Assembly: GCF_019279795.1 (NCBI RefSeq)
Contig: NC_056750.1
Coordinates: 821,569,688 to 821,633,687, forward strand
Source: Protopterus annectens
Taxonomy: Eukaryota; Chordata; Ceratodontiformes; Protopteridae
Direction of reading: 5' to 3'
DNA: 64,000 nucleotides
Shown: in pieces, positions 10,216-20,660 of the stretch
Position numbering within the stretch: position 1 is the stretch's first letter
Layout of the letters: each line of letters opens with the position of its first letter
Program-made: the position numbers and the translations under genes
Notes under the pieces: model-generated
What the model saw: the letters and a program-made list of their open reading frames with translations, nothing else
What the model was told of the DNA's origin: nothing
Database searches by the model: none

Positions 10216-13200
10216 TACATGAGAGAGAAAAGGAACATTTTAAGGCTGTTTTATGGGACAGTAATATAAGTAATGATGAGCATGTAGGCAGACGTGAGCA
10301 TGATAGAGAAAAGGAACATTTTAAGGCTGTTTTATGGGACAGTAATATAAGTAATGATGAGCATGTAGGCAGACGTGAGCATGATAGAGAAAAGGAACAT
10401 TTTAAGGCTGTTTTATGGGACAGTAATATAAGTAATGATGAGCATGTAGGCAGAAGTGAGCATGATAGAGAAAAGGAACATTTTAAGGCTGTTTTATGGG
10501 ACAGTAATATAAGTAATGATGAGCATGTAGGCAGACGTGAGCATGATAGAGAAAAGGAACATTTTAAGGCTGTTTTATGGGACAGTAATATAAGTAATGA
10601 TGAGCATGTAGGCAGAAGTGAGCATGAGAGAGAAAAGGAACATTTTAAGGCTGTTTTATGGGACAGTAATATAAGTAATGATGAGCATGTAGGCAGACGT
10701 GAGCATGATAGAGAAGGAACATTTTAAGGCTGTTTTATGGGACAGTAATATAAGTAATGATGAGCATGTAGGCAGGCGTGAGCATGATAGAGAAAAGGAA
10801 CATTTTAAGGCTGTTTTATGGGACAGTAATATAAGTAATGATGAGCATGTAGGCAGACGTGAGCATGATAGAGAAAAGGAACATTTTAAGGCTGTTTTAT
10901 GGGACAGTAATATAAGTAATGATGAGCATGTAGGCAGAAGTGAGCATGATAGAGAAAAGGAACATTTTAAGGCTGTTTTATGGGACAGTAATATAAGTAA
11001 TGATGAGCATGTAGGCAGACGTGAGCATGATAGAGAAAAGGAACATTTTAAGGCTGTTTTATGGGACAGTAATATAAGTAATGATGAGCATGTAGGCAGA
11101 CGTGAGCATGATAGAGAAAAGGAACATTTTAAGGCTGTTTTATGGGACAGTAATATAAGTAATGATGAGCATGTAGGCAGACGTGAGCATGATAGAGAAA
11201 AGGAACATTTTAAGGCTGTTTTATGGGACAGTAATATAAGTAATGATGAGCATGTAGGCAGACGTGAGCATGATAGAGAAAAGGAACATTTTAAGGCTGT
11301 TTTATGGGACAGTAATATAAGTAATGATGAGCATGTAGGCAGACGTGAGCATGATAGAGAAAAGGAACATTTTAAGGCTGTTTTATGGGACAGTAATATA
11401 AGTAATGATGAGCATGTAGGCAGACGTGAGCATGATAGAGAAAAGGAACATTTTAAGGCTGTTTTATGGGACAGTAATATAAGTAATGATGAGCATGTAG
11501 GCAGACGTGAGCATGATAGAGAAAAGGAACATTTTAAGGCTGTTTTATGGGACAGTAATATAAGTAATGATGAGCATGTAGGCAGACGTGAGCATGATAG
11601 AGAAAAGGAACATTTTAAGGCTGTTTTATGGGACAGTAATATAAGTAATGATGAGCATGTAGGCAGACGTGAGCATGATAGAGAAAAGGAACATTTTAAG
11701 GCTGTTTTATGGGACAGTAATATAAGTAATGATGAGCATGTAGGCAGACGTGAGCATGATAGAGAAAAGGAACATTTTAAGGCTGTTTTATGGGACAGTA
11801 ATATAAGTAATGATGAGCATGTAGGCAGACGTGAGCATGATAGAGAAAAGGAACATTTTAAGGCTGTTTTATGGGACAGTAATATAAGTAATGATGAGCA
11901 TGTAGGCAGACGTGAGCATGATAGAGAAAAGGAACATTTTAAGGCTGTTTTATGGGACAGTAATATAAGTAATGATGAGCATGTAGGCAGACGTGAGCAT
12001 GATAGAGAAAAGGAACATTTTAAGGCTGTTTTATGGGACAGTAATATAAGTAATGATGAGCATGTAGGCAGACGTGAGCATGATAGAGAAAAGGAACATT
12101 TTAAGGCTGTTTTATGGGACAGTAATATAAGTAATGATGAGCATGTAGGCAGAAGTGAGCATGATAGAGAAAAGGAACATTTTAAGGCTGTTTTATGGGA
12201 CAGTAATATAAGTAATGATGAGCATGTAGGCAGACGTGAGCATGATAGAGAAAAGGAACATTTTAAGGCTGTTTTATGGGACAGTAATATAAGTAATGAT
12301 GAGCATGTAGGCAGACGTGAGCATGATAGAGAAAAGGAACATTTTAAGGCTGTTTTATGGGACAGTAATATAAGTAATGATGAGCATGTAGGCAGACGTG
12401 AGCATGATAGAGAAAAGGAACATTTTAAGGCTGTTTTATGGGACAGTAATATAAGTAATGATGAGCATGTAGGCAGACGTGAGCATGATAGAGAAAAGGA
12501 ACATTTTAAGGCTGTTTTATGGGACAGTAATATAAGTAATGATGAGCATGTAGGCAGACGTGAGCATGATAGAGAAAAGGAACATTTTAAGGCTGTTTTA
12601 TGGGACAGTAATATAAGTAATGATGAGCATGTAGGCAGACGTGAGCATGATAGAGAAAAGGAACATTTTAAGGCTGTTTTATGGGACAGTAATATAAGTA
12701 ATGATGAGCATGTAGGCAGACGTGAGCATGATAGAGAAAAGGAACATTTTAAGGCTGTTTTATGGGACAGTAATATAAGTAATGATGAGCATGTAGGCAG
12801 ACGTGAGCATGATAGAGAAAAGGAACATTTTAAGGCTGTTTTATGGGACAGTAATATAAGTAATGATGAGCATGTAGGCAGACGTGAGCATGATAGAGAA
12901 AAGGAACATTTTAAGGCTGTTTTATGGGACAGTAATATAAGTAATGATGAGCATGTAGGCAGACGTGAGCATGATAGAGAAAAGGAACATTTTAAGGCTG
13001 TTTTATGGGACAGTAATATAAGTAATGATGAGCATGTAGGCAGACGTGAGCATGATAGAGAAAAGGAACATTTTAAGGCTGTTTTATGGGACAGTAATAT
13101 AAGTAATGATGAGCATGTAGGCAGACGTGAGCATGATAGAGAAAAGGAACATTTTAAGGCTGTTTTATGGGACAGTAATATAAGTAATGATGAGCATGTA

Positions 13201-13440
13201 GGCAGACGTGAGCATGATAGAGAAAAGGAACATTTTAAGGCTGTTTTATGGGACAGTAATATAAGTAATGATGAGCATGTAGGCAGACGTGAGCATGATA
13301 GAGAAAAGGAACATTTTAAGGCTGTTTTATGGGACAGTAATATAAGTAATGATGAGCATGTAGGCAGAGGTGATGATAGAGAAAAGGAACATTTTAAGGC
13401 TGTTTTATGGGACAGTAATATAAGTAATGATGAGCATGTT
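10215..13440 (+). repeat. 81-bp coding tandem repeat, array 1 (about 40 units)
   Basis: Nearly identical 81-bp units, each 27 codons, beginning REHDREKEHFKAVLW and continuing DSNISNDEHVGR. Because 81 is divisible by three and the unit has no stop, a 922-codon frame stays open from 10,699 to 13,467. A two-base deletion near 10,710 separates it from the first six units. Variation is minimal: mostly an Arg/Ser (CGT/AGT) switch. The repeat begins exactly where PLE RT ends (MEVIHEREKEHF) and the same phase is regained at 18,045 by PLE-like C-terminal sequence, so the unit looks like an expanded piece of the PLE ORF. The opposite strand is also open by chance of the periodicity. Confidence 0.92.
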
Positions 13441-13805
13441 TTTTATTTTAAGGACATGGATCAGTGAGGAGATACCAATTTTAAGTTATTTGAATGAACA
13501 CATCTTTTAAGGTTTATACAGTAATAATATGGTGATAGCATACTTGGATGTATGGCTGAAAAAAGATTGCCAGCAGCAAAGATTTGTCTCTGAAATTTTT
13601 AGAAGAGACATCCTCTAATTTTTTTTACACTTCTCTAGTGCCCATCCCCACCAACATATAGGTCGTAATAAATGGCCAATTTGTGCATGCTGCAGGAATG
13701 GTGAGTACTTTTGAGTCCTTTTTAGATGAATGTGACTGTTTAGACGGGATGTGTTTGAGAAGCAGTTATCCCCTGAAAAGTCAGTGATGTAATGATGGAA
13801 GTAAT
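13441..13805 (+). repeat. Duplicated PLE leader between arrays 1 and 2
   Basis: Near-copy of 9843-10,215 (from TTTTATTTTAAGGACATGG to the start of the repeats). It again carries the PLE RT end (IAYLDVWLKKD box) and the MEVIHEREKEHF start of the array. The join to array 1 is at GAGCATGT, where the unit and the leader share ATGT. It therefore begins a second copy of leader plus array. Confidence 0.88.
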
Positions 13806-15795
13806 ACATGAGAGAGAAAAGGAACATTTTAAGGCTGTTTTATGGGACAGTAATATAAGTAATGATGAGCATGTAGGCAGACGTGAGCATGATAGAGAAA
13901 AGGAACATTTTAAGGCTGTTTTATGGGACAGTAATATAAGTAATGATGAGCATGTAGGCAGACGTGAGCATGATAGAGAAAAGGAACATTTTAAGGCTGT
14001 TTTATGGGACAGTAATATAAGTAATGATGAGCATGTAGGCAGAAGTGAGCATGATAGAGAAAAGGAACATTTTAAGGCTGTTTTATGGGACAGTAATATA
14101 AGTAATGATGAGCATGTAGGCAGACGTGAGCATGATAGAGAAAAGGAACATTTTAAGGCTGTTTTATGGGACAGTAATATAAGTAATGATGAGCATGTAG
14201 GCAGACGTGAGCATGATAGAAAGAACATTTTAAGGCTGTTTTATGGGACAGTAATATAAGTAATGATGAGCATGTAGGCAGGCGTGAGCATGATAGAGAA
14301 AAGGAACATTTTAAGGCTGTTTTATGGGACAGTAATATAAGTAATGATGAGCATGTAGGCAGACGTGAGCATGATAGAGAAAAGGAACATTTTAAGGCTG
14401 TTTTATGGGACAGTAATATAAGTAATGATGAGCATGTAGGCAGAAGTGAGCATGATAGAGAAAAGGAACATTTTAAGGCTGTTTTATGGGACAGTAATAT
14501 AAGTAATGATGAGCATGTAGGCAGACGTGAGCATGATAGAGAAAAGGAACATTTTAAGGCTGTTTTATGGGACAGTAATATAAGTAATGATGAGCATGTA
14601 GGCAGACGTGAGCATGATAGAGAAAAGGAACATTTTAAGGCTGTTTTATGGGACAGTAATATAAGTAATGATGAGCATGTAGGCAGACGTGAGCATGATA
14701 GAGAAAAGGAACATTTTAAGGCTGTTTTATGGGACAGTAATATAAGTAATGATGAGCATGTAGGCAGACGTGAGCATGATAGAGAAAAGGAACATTTTAA
14801 GGCTGTTTTATGGGACAGTAATATAAGTAATGATGAGCATGTAGGCAGACGTGAGCATGATAGAGAAAAGGAACATTTTAAGGCTGTTTTATGGGACAGT
14901 AATATAAGTAATGATGAGCATGTAGGCAGACGTGAGCATGATAGAGAAAAGGAACATTTTAAGGCTGTTTTATGGGACAGTAATATAAGTAATGATGAGC
15001 ATGTAGGCAGACGTGAGCATGATAGAGAAAAGGAACATTTTAAGGCTGTTTTATGGGACAGTAATATAAGTAATGATGAGCATGTAGGCAGACATGAGCA
15101 TGATAGAGAAAAGGAACATTTTAAGGCTGTTTTATGGGACAGTAATATAAGTAATGATGAGCATGTAGGCAGACGTGAGCATGATAGAGAAAAGGAACAT
15201 TTTAAGGCTGTTTTATGGGACAGTAATATAAGTAATGATGAGCATGTAGGCAGACGTGAGCATGATAGAGAAAAGGAACATTTTAAGGCTGTTTTATGGG
15301 ACAGTAATATAAGTAATGATGAGCATGTAGGCAGACGTGAGCATGATAGAGAAAAGGAACATTTTAAGGCTGTTTTATGGGACAGTAATATAAGTAATGA
15401 TGAGCATGTAGGCAGACGTGAGCATGATAGAGAAAAGGAACATTTTAAGGCTGTTTTATGGGACAGTAATATAAGTAATGATGAGCATGTAGGCAGACGT
15501 GAGCATGATAGAGAAAAGGAACATTTTAAGGCTGTTTTATGGGACAGTAATATAAGTAATGATGAGCATGTAGGCAGACGTGAGCATGATAGAGAAAAGG
15601 AACATTTTAAGGCTGTTTTATGGGACAGTAATATAAGTAATGATGAGCATGTAGGCAGATGTGAGCATGATAGAGAAAAGGAACATTTTAAGGCTGTTTT
15701 ATGGGACAGTAATATAAGTAATGATGAGCATGTAGGCAGACGTGAGCATGATGGAGAAAAGGAACATTTTAAGGCTGTTTTATGGGACAGTAATA
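13806..15795 (+). repeat. 81-bp coding tandem repeat, array 2 (about 24 units)
   Basis: Same unit and phase as array 1. The order of variants in the first units (Arg, Arg, Ser, Arg, then a unit with a small deletion near 14,216, then a GGCGTG variant, Arg, Ser) parallels the start of array 1. This supports duplication of leader plus array as a block. The deletion near 14,216 closes the first frame after 155 codons. Confidence 0.9.
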
Positions 15796-16261
15796 TAAGT
15801 AAAGGGCTGACACAAGAAAGAATTAATGTATATTATTAGAGATAGTGCTTTTTAATAATTTTATATTGTTTGAAAAGGAATACTTCTTGCAAAGACAAGG
15901 TGCGGCAATGGGAGTCCCTTGTGGGGACTTATATGCTAATATTGTTATGTTACAGTGGGAGAAGAAGCTTTTATTTGAATAACCCTATTTACCTACTGTA
16001 GATTTTATACTTGCTTCCTGGACAATGTTTTTTTTTATTTTAAGGACATGGATCAGTGAGGAGATTTACCAATTTTTAAGTTATTTGAATGAAACCACAT
16101 CTTTTTAAGGTTTACACATACAGCTAATAATATGGAGATAGCATAATTAGATGTATGGCTGAAAAAAGATTGCCAGCAGCAAAGATTTGTCTCTGAAATT
16201 TTATGGGACAGTAATATAAGTAATGATGAGCATGTAGGCCCATCCCCACAACATATAGGTG
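15796..16261 (+). repeat. Second duplicated PLE segment between arrays 2 and 3
   Basis: Near-copy of about 9606-10,075, longer on its 5' side than the first duplicate: it restarts upstream at AGGGCTGACACAAG and includes the MGVPCG RT box. Junctions show short shared bases: ATAAGTAA at 15,788-15,797, TTTTA at about 16,199-16,203, and GGCCC near 16,238-16,242. Half a repeat unit (about 16,201-16,239) is embedded inside it. Confidence 0.85.
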
Positions 16262-18045
16262 AGAAATGGAACATTTTAAGGCTGTTTTATGGGACAGTAA
16301 TATAAGTAATGATGAGCATGTAGGCAGATGTGAGCATGATAGAGAAAAGGAACATTTTAAGGCTGTTTTATGGGACAGTAATATAAGTAATGATGAGCAT
16401 GTAGGCAGAAGTGAGCATGATAGAGAAAAGGAACATTTTAAGGCTGTTTTATGGGACAGTAATATAAGTAATGATGAGCATGTAGGCAGACGTGAGCATG
16501 ATAGAGAAAAGGAACATTTTAAGGCTGTTTTATGGGACAGTAATATAAGTAATGATGAGCATGTAGGCAGGCGTGAGCATGATAGAGAAAAGGAACATTT
16601 TAAGGCTGTTTTATGGGACAGTAATATAAGTAATGATGAGCATGTAGGCAGACGTGAGCATGATAGAGAAAAGGAACATTTTAAGGCTGTTTTATGGGAC
16701 AGTAATATAAGTAATGATGAGCATGTAGGCAGACGTGAGCATGATAGAGAAAAGGAACATTTTAAGGCTGTTTTATGGGACAGTAATATAAGTAATGATG
16801 AGCATGTAGGCATGACGGAGAGGCGTAAAGGAACATTTTAAGGCTGTTTTATGGGACAGTAATATAAGTAATGATGAGCATGTAGGCAGACGTGAGCATG
16901 ATAGAGAAAAGGAACATTTTAAGGTTGTTTTATGGGACAGTAATATAAGTAATGATGAGCATGTAGGCAGACGTGAGCATGATAGAGAAAAGGAACATTT
17001 TAAGGCTGTTTTATGGGACAGTAATATAAGTAATGATGAGCATGTAGGCAGACGTGAGCATGATAGAGAAAAGGAACATTTTAAGGCTGTTTTATGGGAC
17101 AGTAATATAAGTAATGATGAGCATGTAGGCAGACGTGAGCATGATAGAGAAAAGGAACATTTTAAGACTATTTTATTGGACAGTAATATAAGTAATGATG
17201 AGCATGTAGGCAGACATGAGCATGATAGAGAAAAGGAACATTTTAAGGCTGTTTTATGGGACAGTAATATAAGTAATGATGAGCATGTAGGCAGACGTGA
17301 GCATGATAGAGAAAAGGAACATTTTAAGCCTGTTTTATGGGACAGTAATATAAGTAATGATGAGCATGTAGGCAGACATGAGCATGACAGAGAAAAGGAA
17401 CATTTTAAGGCTGTTTTATGGGACAGTAATATAAGTAATGATGAGCATGTAGGCAGACGTGAGCATGATAGAGAAAAGGAACATTTTAAGGCTGTTTTAT
17501 GGGACAGTAATATAAGTAATGATGAGCATGTAGGCAGACGTGAGCATGATAGAGAAAAGGAACATTTTAAGGCTGTTTTATGGGACAGTAATATAAGTAA
17601 GGAAGAGCATGTAGGCAGACGTGAGCATGATAGAGAAAAGGAACATTTTAAGGCTGTTTTATGGGACAGTAATATAAGTAATGATGAGCATGTAGGCAGA
17701 CGTGAGCATGATAGAGAAAAGGAACATTTTAAGGCTGTTTTATGGGACAGTAATATAAGTAATGATGAGCATGTAGGCAGACGTGAGCATGATAGAGAAA
17801 AGGGACATTTTAAGGCTGTTTTATGGGACAGTAATATAAGTAATGATGAGCATGTAGGCAGACGTGAGCATGATAGAGAAAAGGAACATTTTAAGGCTGT
17901 TTTATGGGACAGTAATATAAGTAATGATGAGCATGTAGGCAGACGTGAGCATGATAGAGAAAAGGAACTTTTTAGGGCTGTTTTATGGGACAGTAATATA
18001 AGTAATGATGAGCATGTAGGCAGACGTGAGCATGATAGAGAAATG
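16262..18045 (+). repeat. 81-bp coding tandem repeat, array 3 (about 22 units)
   Basis: Same 27-codon unit. It is more diverged than arrays 1 and 2, especially toward the 3' end (HFKPVLW, ISKEEHVG, KGHFK, ELFRAVL variants) and near 16,812, where GGCATGACGGAGAGG breaks the frame. A 334-codon frame (17,176-18,180) joins the last units without interruption to the PLE C-terminal sequence. Confidence 0.9.
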
Positions 18046-18750
18046 TCTGGGAGAGGGGATCATGAAATGTTAGGTACAGGACACTTATGTACCCCCTCCC
18101 CCATTGGTAAAAATTACAAGAGTTCATTTATTACCACTTTTGGGCCTAAAAGTTATGATATAAAAAGTATAATGTGTTAAAATTGGGAAATATTAATGGA
18201 TGATAAAGAAATAAGAGAATGGATAGGGGAAAAACATCCATAATATACTGAAAAGAACAAAACCTTAAGAATATATTTGAGACAAAAACAAAAAGAAAAA
18301 TTCAGGGAATTATGAAAAATGTAGTTCCTGTTCTCATTGCAAATTTGTTTTGGAAGGGAGCAAGATGCATGTTAACAATACTTGAATTAGGATAGTAGGT
18401 AAATATTACTGTGATACAGAAAGAATACTTTATTGGAAATCTGTACTCAGTGCCTAGTCTTCTACATAGATAGATAGATACATAGCTGGATAGAAAGTTC
18501 AAGAATCATATATATGAATATTTAAGGGATATATGAATAGGAAAATACGCTTATTCTTTAGCCAAACACTGTGCTGAATTTGTTATCTATTCACATAAAG
18601 TTTATTTGTTATAGAGGCTTTAAACATCTCTGGAAGAAGAGGGGGATTGGACACTACTACTAGAAAAACATGAATTGATTTAGCAGTTGCGGCTAAATGC
18701 AACATCCTGTCCTGGATTAAATGAACAACTATCTATATCTTGATATTAAA
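18046..18750 (+). pseudogene. Penelope-like element ORF, C-terminal part (linker and GIY-YIG remnant)
   Basis: Following the array the frame reads SSFITTFGPKSYDIKSIM and then, in other frames, NWEILMDDKEIREWIGEKH, CSSCSHCKF, YYCDTERILYW and finally RLNATSCPGLNEQLSIS at about 18,690-18,742. The FxTTF motif, a CxxC zinc-like pair and the terminal PGLNE box fit the stretch from RT thumb to GIY-YIG nuclease in endonuclease-bearing PLEs. The equivalent end in the other PLE fragment (33,830-34,475) reads GASKTPGLNDTTA. Several frameshifts and stops occur and the GIY-YIG core itself is not clearly readable, so nuclease activity is excluded. Confidence 0.65.
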
Positions 18751-19318
18751 ATTACAAGCTCTAGAAAGATAGTTATTTCCATTGCATACACCTTTGTAAA
18801 ACATTTTTAATATTTTAAAATATTTTATTTATCTCTGAAAAGATTTTTTCTTTGCTTCAACCTCATAAACACTGTCTCTTGTTATTGTTTGGTGGTTTGT
18901 TATATTATATTATTGTTGGAATTTTTCAACATGCATTTAAGTTTGAAATTTGAATGTATTTATCTTTAATAAATTTAATTATATAGTTTTTTTGTGTGGG
19001 TTATATGTATTTTATAGGTGTCAAAGTGTATAACAAACATTAGTTCACCTTAGATATCTCATTATATGAAAGGGATTTTTTGGAAGCTAAGCAGGGTTGG
19101 GCTTGGATAGTACTTGGATAGGGAACACCCTGGGAACACCAAGTGCTGGGGGGGGTGTCTGGGGGAAGTGATGTCATTGCAGAAGGTGATCACGTGATTG
19201 TTCTTTGCTATAAAACTTCCCATGAAGTATTGAGATGAAAGCGCTTATTGGATGTATATATATTTTTATGACTTTTTTTTGCTCATTAAAGTGTGTTTTT
19301 AATCTTCACTTGTGAATG
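18715..19318 (+). repeat. Right inverted arm of Penelope-like element (3' pLTR)
   Basis: Contains the last codons of the PLE ORF, an A/T-rich 3' part, the 5S-like segment (19,080-19,152) and a hammerhead-like remnant (19,221-19,250: CATGAAG ... GAGAT GAAA GCGC). It is the inverted partner of 7111-7714 across about 11 kb. In this copy stem II of the hammerhead-like motif is partly deleted, but the GCGC palindrome after GAAA is kept, the reverse of the left arm. Confidence 0.8.
19080..19152 (+). other. 5S-rRNA-derived segment (right PLE arm)
   Basis: GGAAGCTAAGCAGGGTTGGG, then GTACTTGGATAGGGAAC, CCTGGGAACACC and AAGTGCTGGGG follow the order and spacing of the 3' part of 5S rRNA, including A-box and C-box positions of the internal control region. 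With the left-arm copy this shows the segment was part of the PLE terminal repeat before the arms diverged. SINE3-type elements also derive from 5S rRNA, so capture of a SINE3 is an alternative source. Confidence 0.8.
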
Positions 19319-19559
19319 GGCCTTTGATAATACACGCATTTTGTAGATTTAATTGAATGGGTATATGGAGTGAACTGTTGGGAACCATGAGGAACACAGA
19401 GTGTTTTTATTTTGCATAGCAGTTACATTGTACAGTAGGTTCTTCCTCAGAGTTCGGGTGTGCAGTTCTAACTTCTGTATAGTTAGCTGAGAAGCTCATA
19501 TGATACTGCTTGAAGTGCTCAAGATTCTGAAGAAGAATGAATTAATGACTCTTCAGAAG

Positions 19560-20660
19560 TTCATTTCCAAGTACGTGCCAGTTGCCAAAAGGAAGACAAA
19601 CAAGAAGGATGCTTCATGCTTACCAAATGATTTATAAAAATCAGTGCATACCAAGATTATATATTCCCGGTTCCAAAGAAGGGGTGGGTCTTCTTGAAAC
19701 TGATTACATCTATACATCTGCAATTGTGGGACTCCACACAAATCTGCTGACCTCACAAGACCCAAACGTAGTGAAAGTTTTGAAACATGAGGAGAATAAA
19801 TCTAAGATGACTCTTCTGCTTTATCTATCAGAAGCATATTGCCATCAAGCAGGAATGGAAATCAAACAAGAAGTAAATAAAAATTAGGCAGCAACTGAAT
19901 GTGCCAGAAACAAAAGAAAGAAGGACCAGATGAGAAATCAAGAAATCTGGAAAATGCATAAATATAGTTGCGAGTATAGAAAACTTCTGGAAAAACCTCA
20001 TGTTGATCAGGAATTAACTCAGGAAAGTTTAAGGAGAGATGAATTCAAACCAAGAGATGAAAGGTTAATATTGGTGGCCCAACATAGTGGCCTGCGTACA
20101 CGTTGGTTTACAAAGTCCATTGAACATGTGGGAGAAACAGACAAATGTAGGTTTTGTAAAACCGAATTGGAAACAGTCGTACACCTCATTGCTGGTTGTG
20201 AAATACTACTGGCAGGGCGACTGTATACTGAAAGGCATAATCATGTGGCAATATTGTTGCACTGGGGATTGTGCAAACATTATGGTACTGAAGTGTCTGA
20301 AAAACACTGGAAACATGAGCCACAAGGCATCATAGAAAATGATGAAGTTTACATCACATGAGATGTGAGAAAACCAGATACAGTGGTCAATGAAAAGAAG
20401 ACAAAAGTAGCATCGATCATTGAAATCACCACACCCAGTTACTACAGTGTCTTGCGTACAGAGAGACACAAAGTTATAAAATGTCAGGATTTGCAGGCAG
20501 AAATGAGAGCAATGTAGAAGAAAGATACACACAGTCCCAATAGTAGTAGGAGCAATGGCTCTTATAAAAAATAATCTACAATCGTATTTAGATATGTTAC
20601 CAATACATGTAACTCCATATGAATTGTAGAAGGACTCATTACCGGCACATTGCAGCTGCT
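19560..20660 (+). pseudogene. RLE-type LINE, 3' part (zinc knuckle and restriction-like endonuclease)
   Basis: Frames 19,582-19,887 and 19,930-20,361, continuing in other frames to about 20,630, encode the C-terminus of an R2/R4/NeSL-type non-LTR retrotransposon. Visible: CIPRLYIPGSKEGVGLLE and AIVGLHTNLLTSQDPNVVK; the knuckle CRFCKTELETVVHLIAGC (CCHC); YTERHNHVA; HWKHEPQGIIENDEVYI; then KPDTVVNEKKTKV and IIEITTPSYYSV, fitting a PD...E nuclease core; and VPIVVGAMALIKNNLQSYL near the end. These LINEs cut their target with a restriction-like nuclease rather than an AP-type one. The RT lies upstream and is absent; the PLE arm ends about 250 bp before. A short deletion lies between VYIT and KPD. 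Clade (R4-like or other) is uncertain. Confidence 0.75.

Noticed and set aside
10699..13467. The 922-codon frame as a host repeat-protein gene
   Set aside because: It lies between PLE RT and PLE C-terminal sequence, has no promoter or exon signals, and is explained by an in-frame tandem repeat with no internal stop.
13740..16813. Minus-strand Ser/Leu/Cys-rich frames (LPTCSSLLILLSHKT repeats)
   Set aside because: They are the complement of the 81-bp repeats and open only because of the period being a multiple of three.
10215..18045. The regular 81-bp array as a CRISPR array
   Set aside because: Units abut with no variable spacers, they are coding in phase with a retroelement, and the window is vertebrate-like.
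19080..19152. A functional 5S rRNA gene
   Set aside because: The 5' third is missing, several conserved bases differ and it sits inside a PLE terminal repeat.
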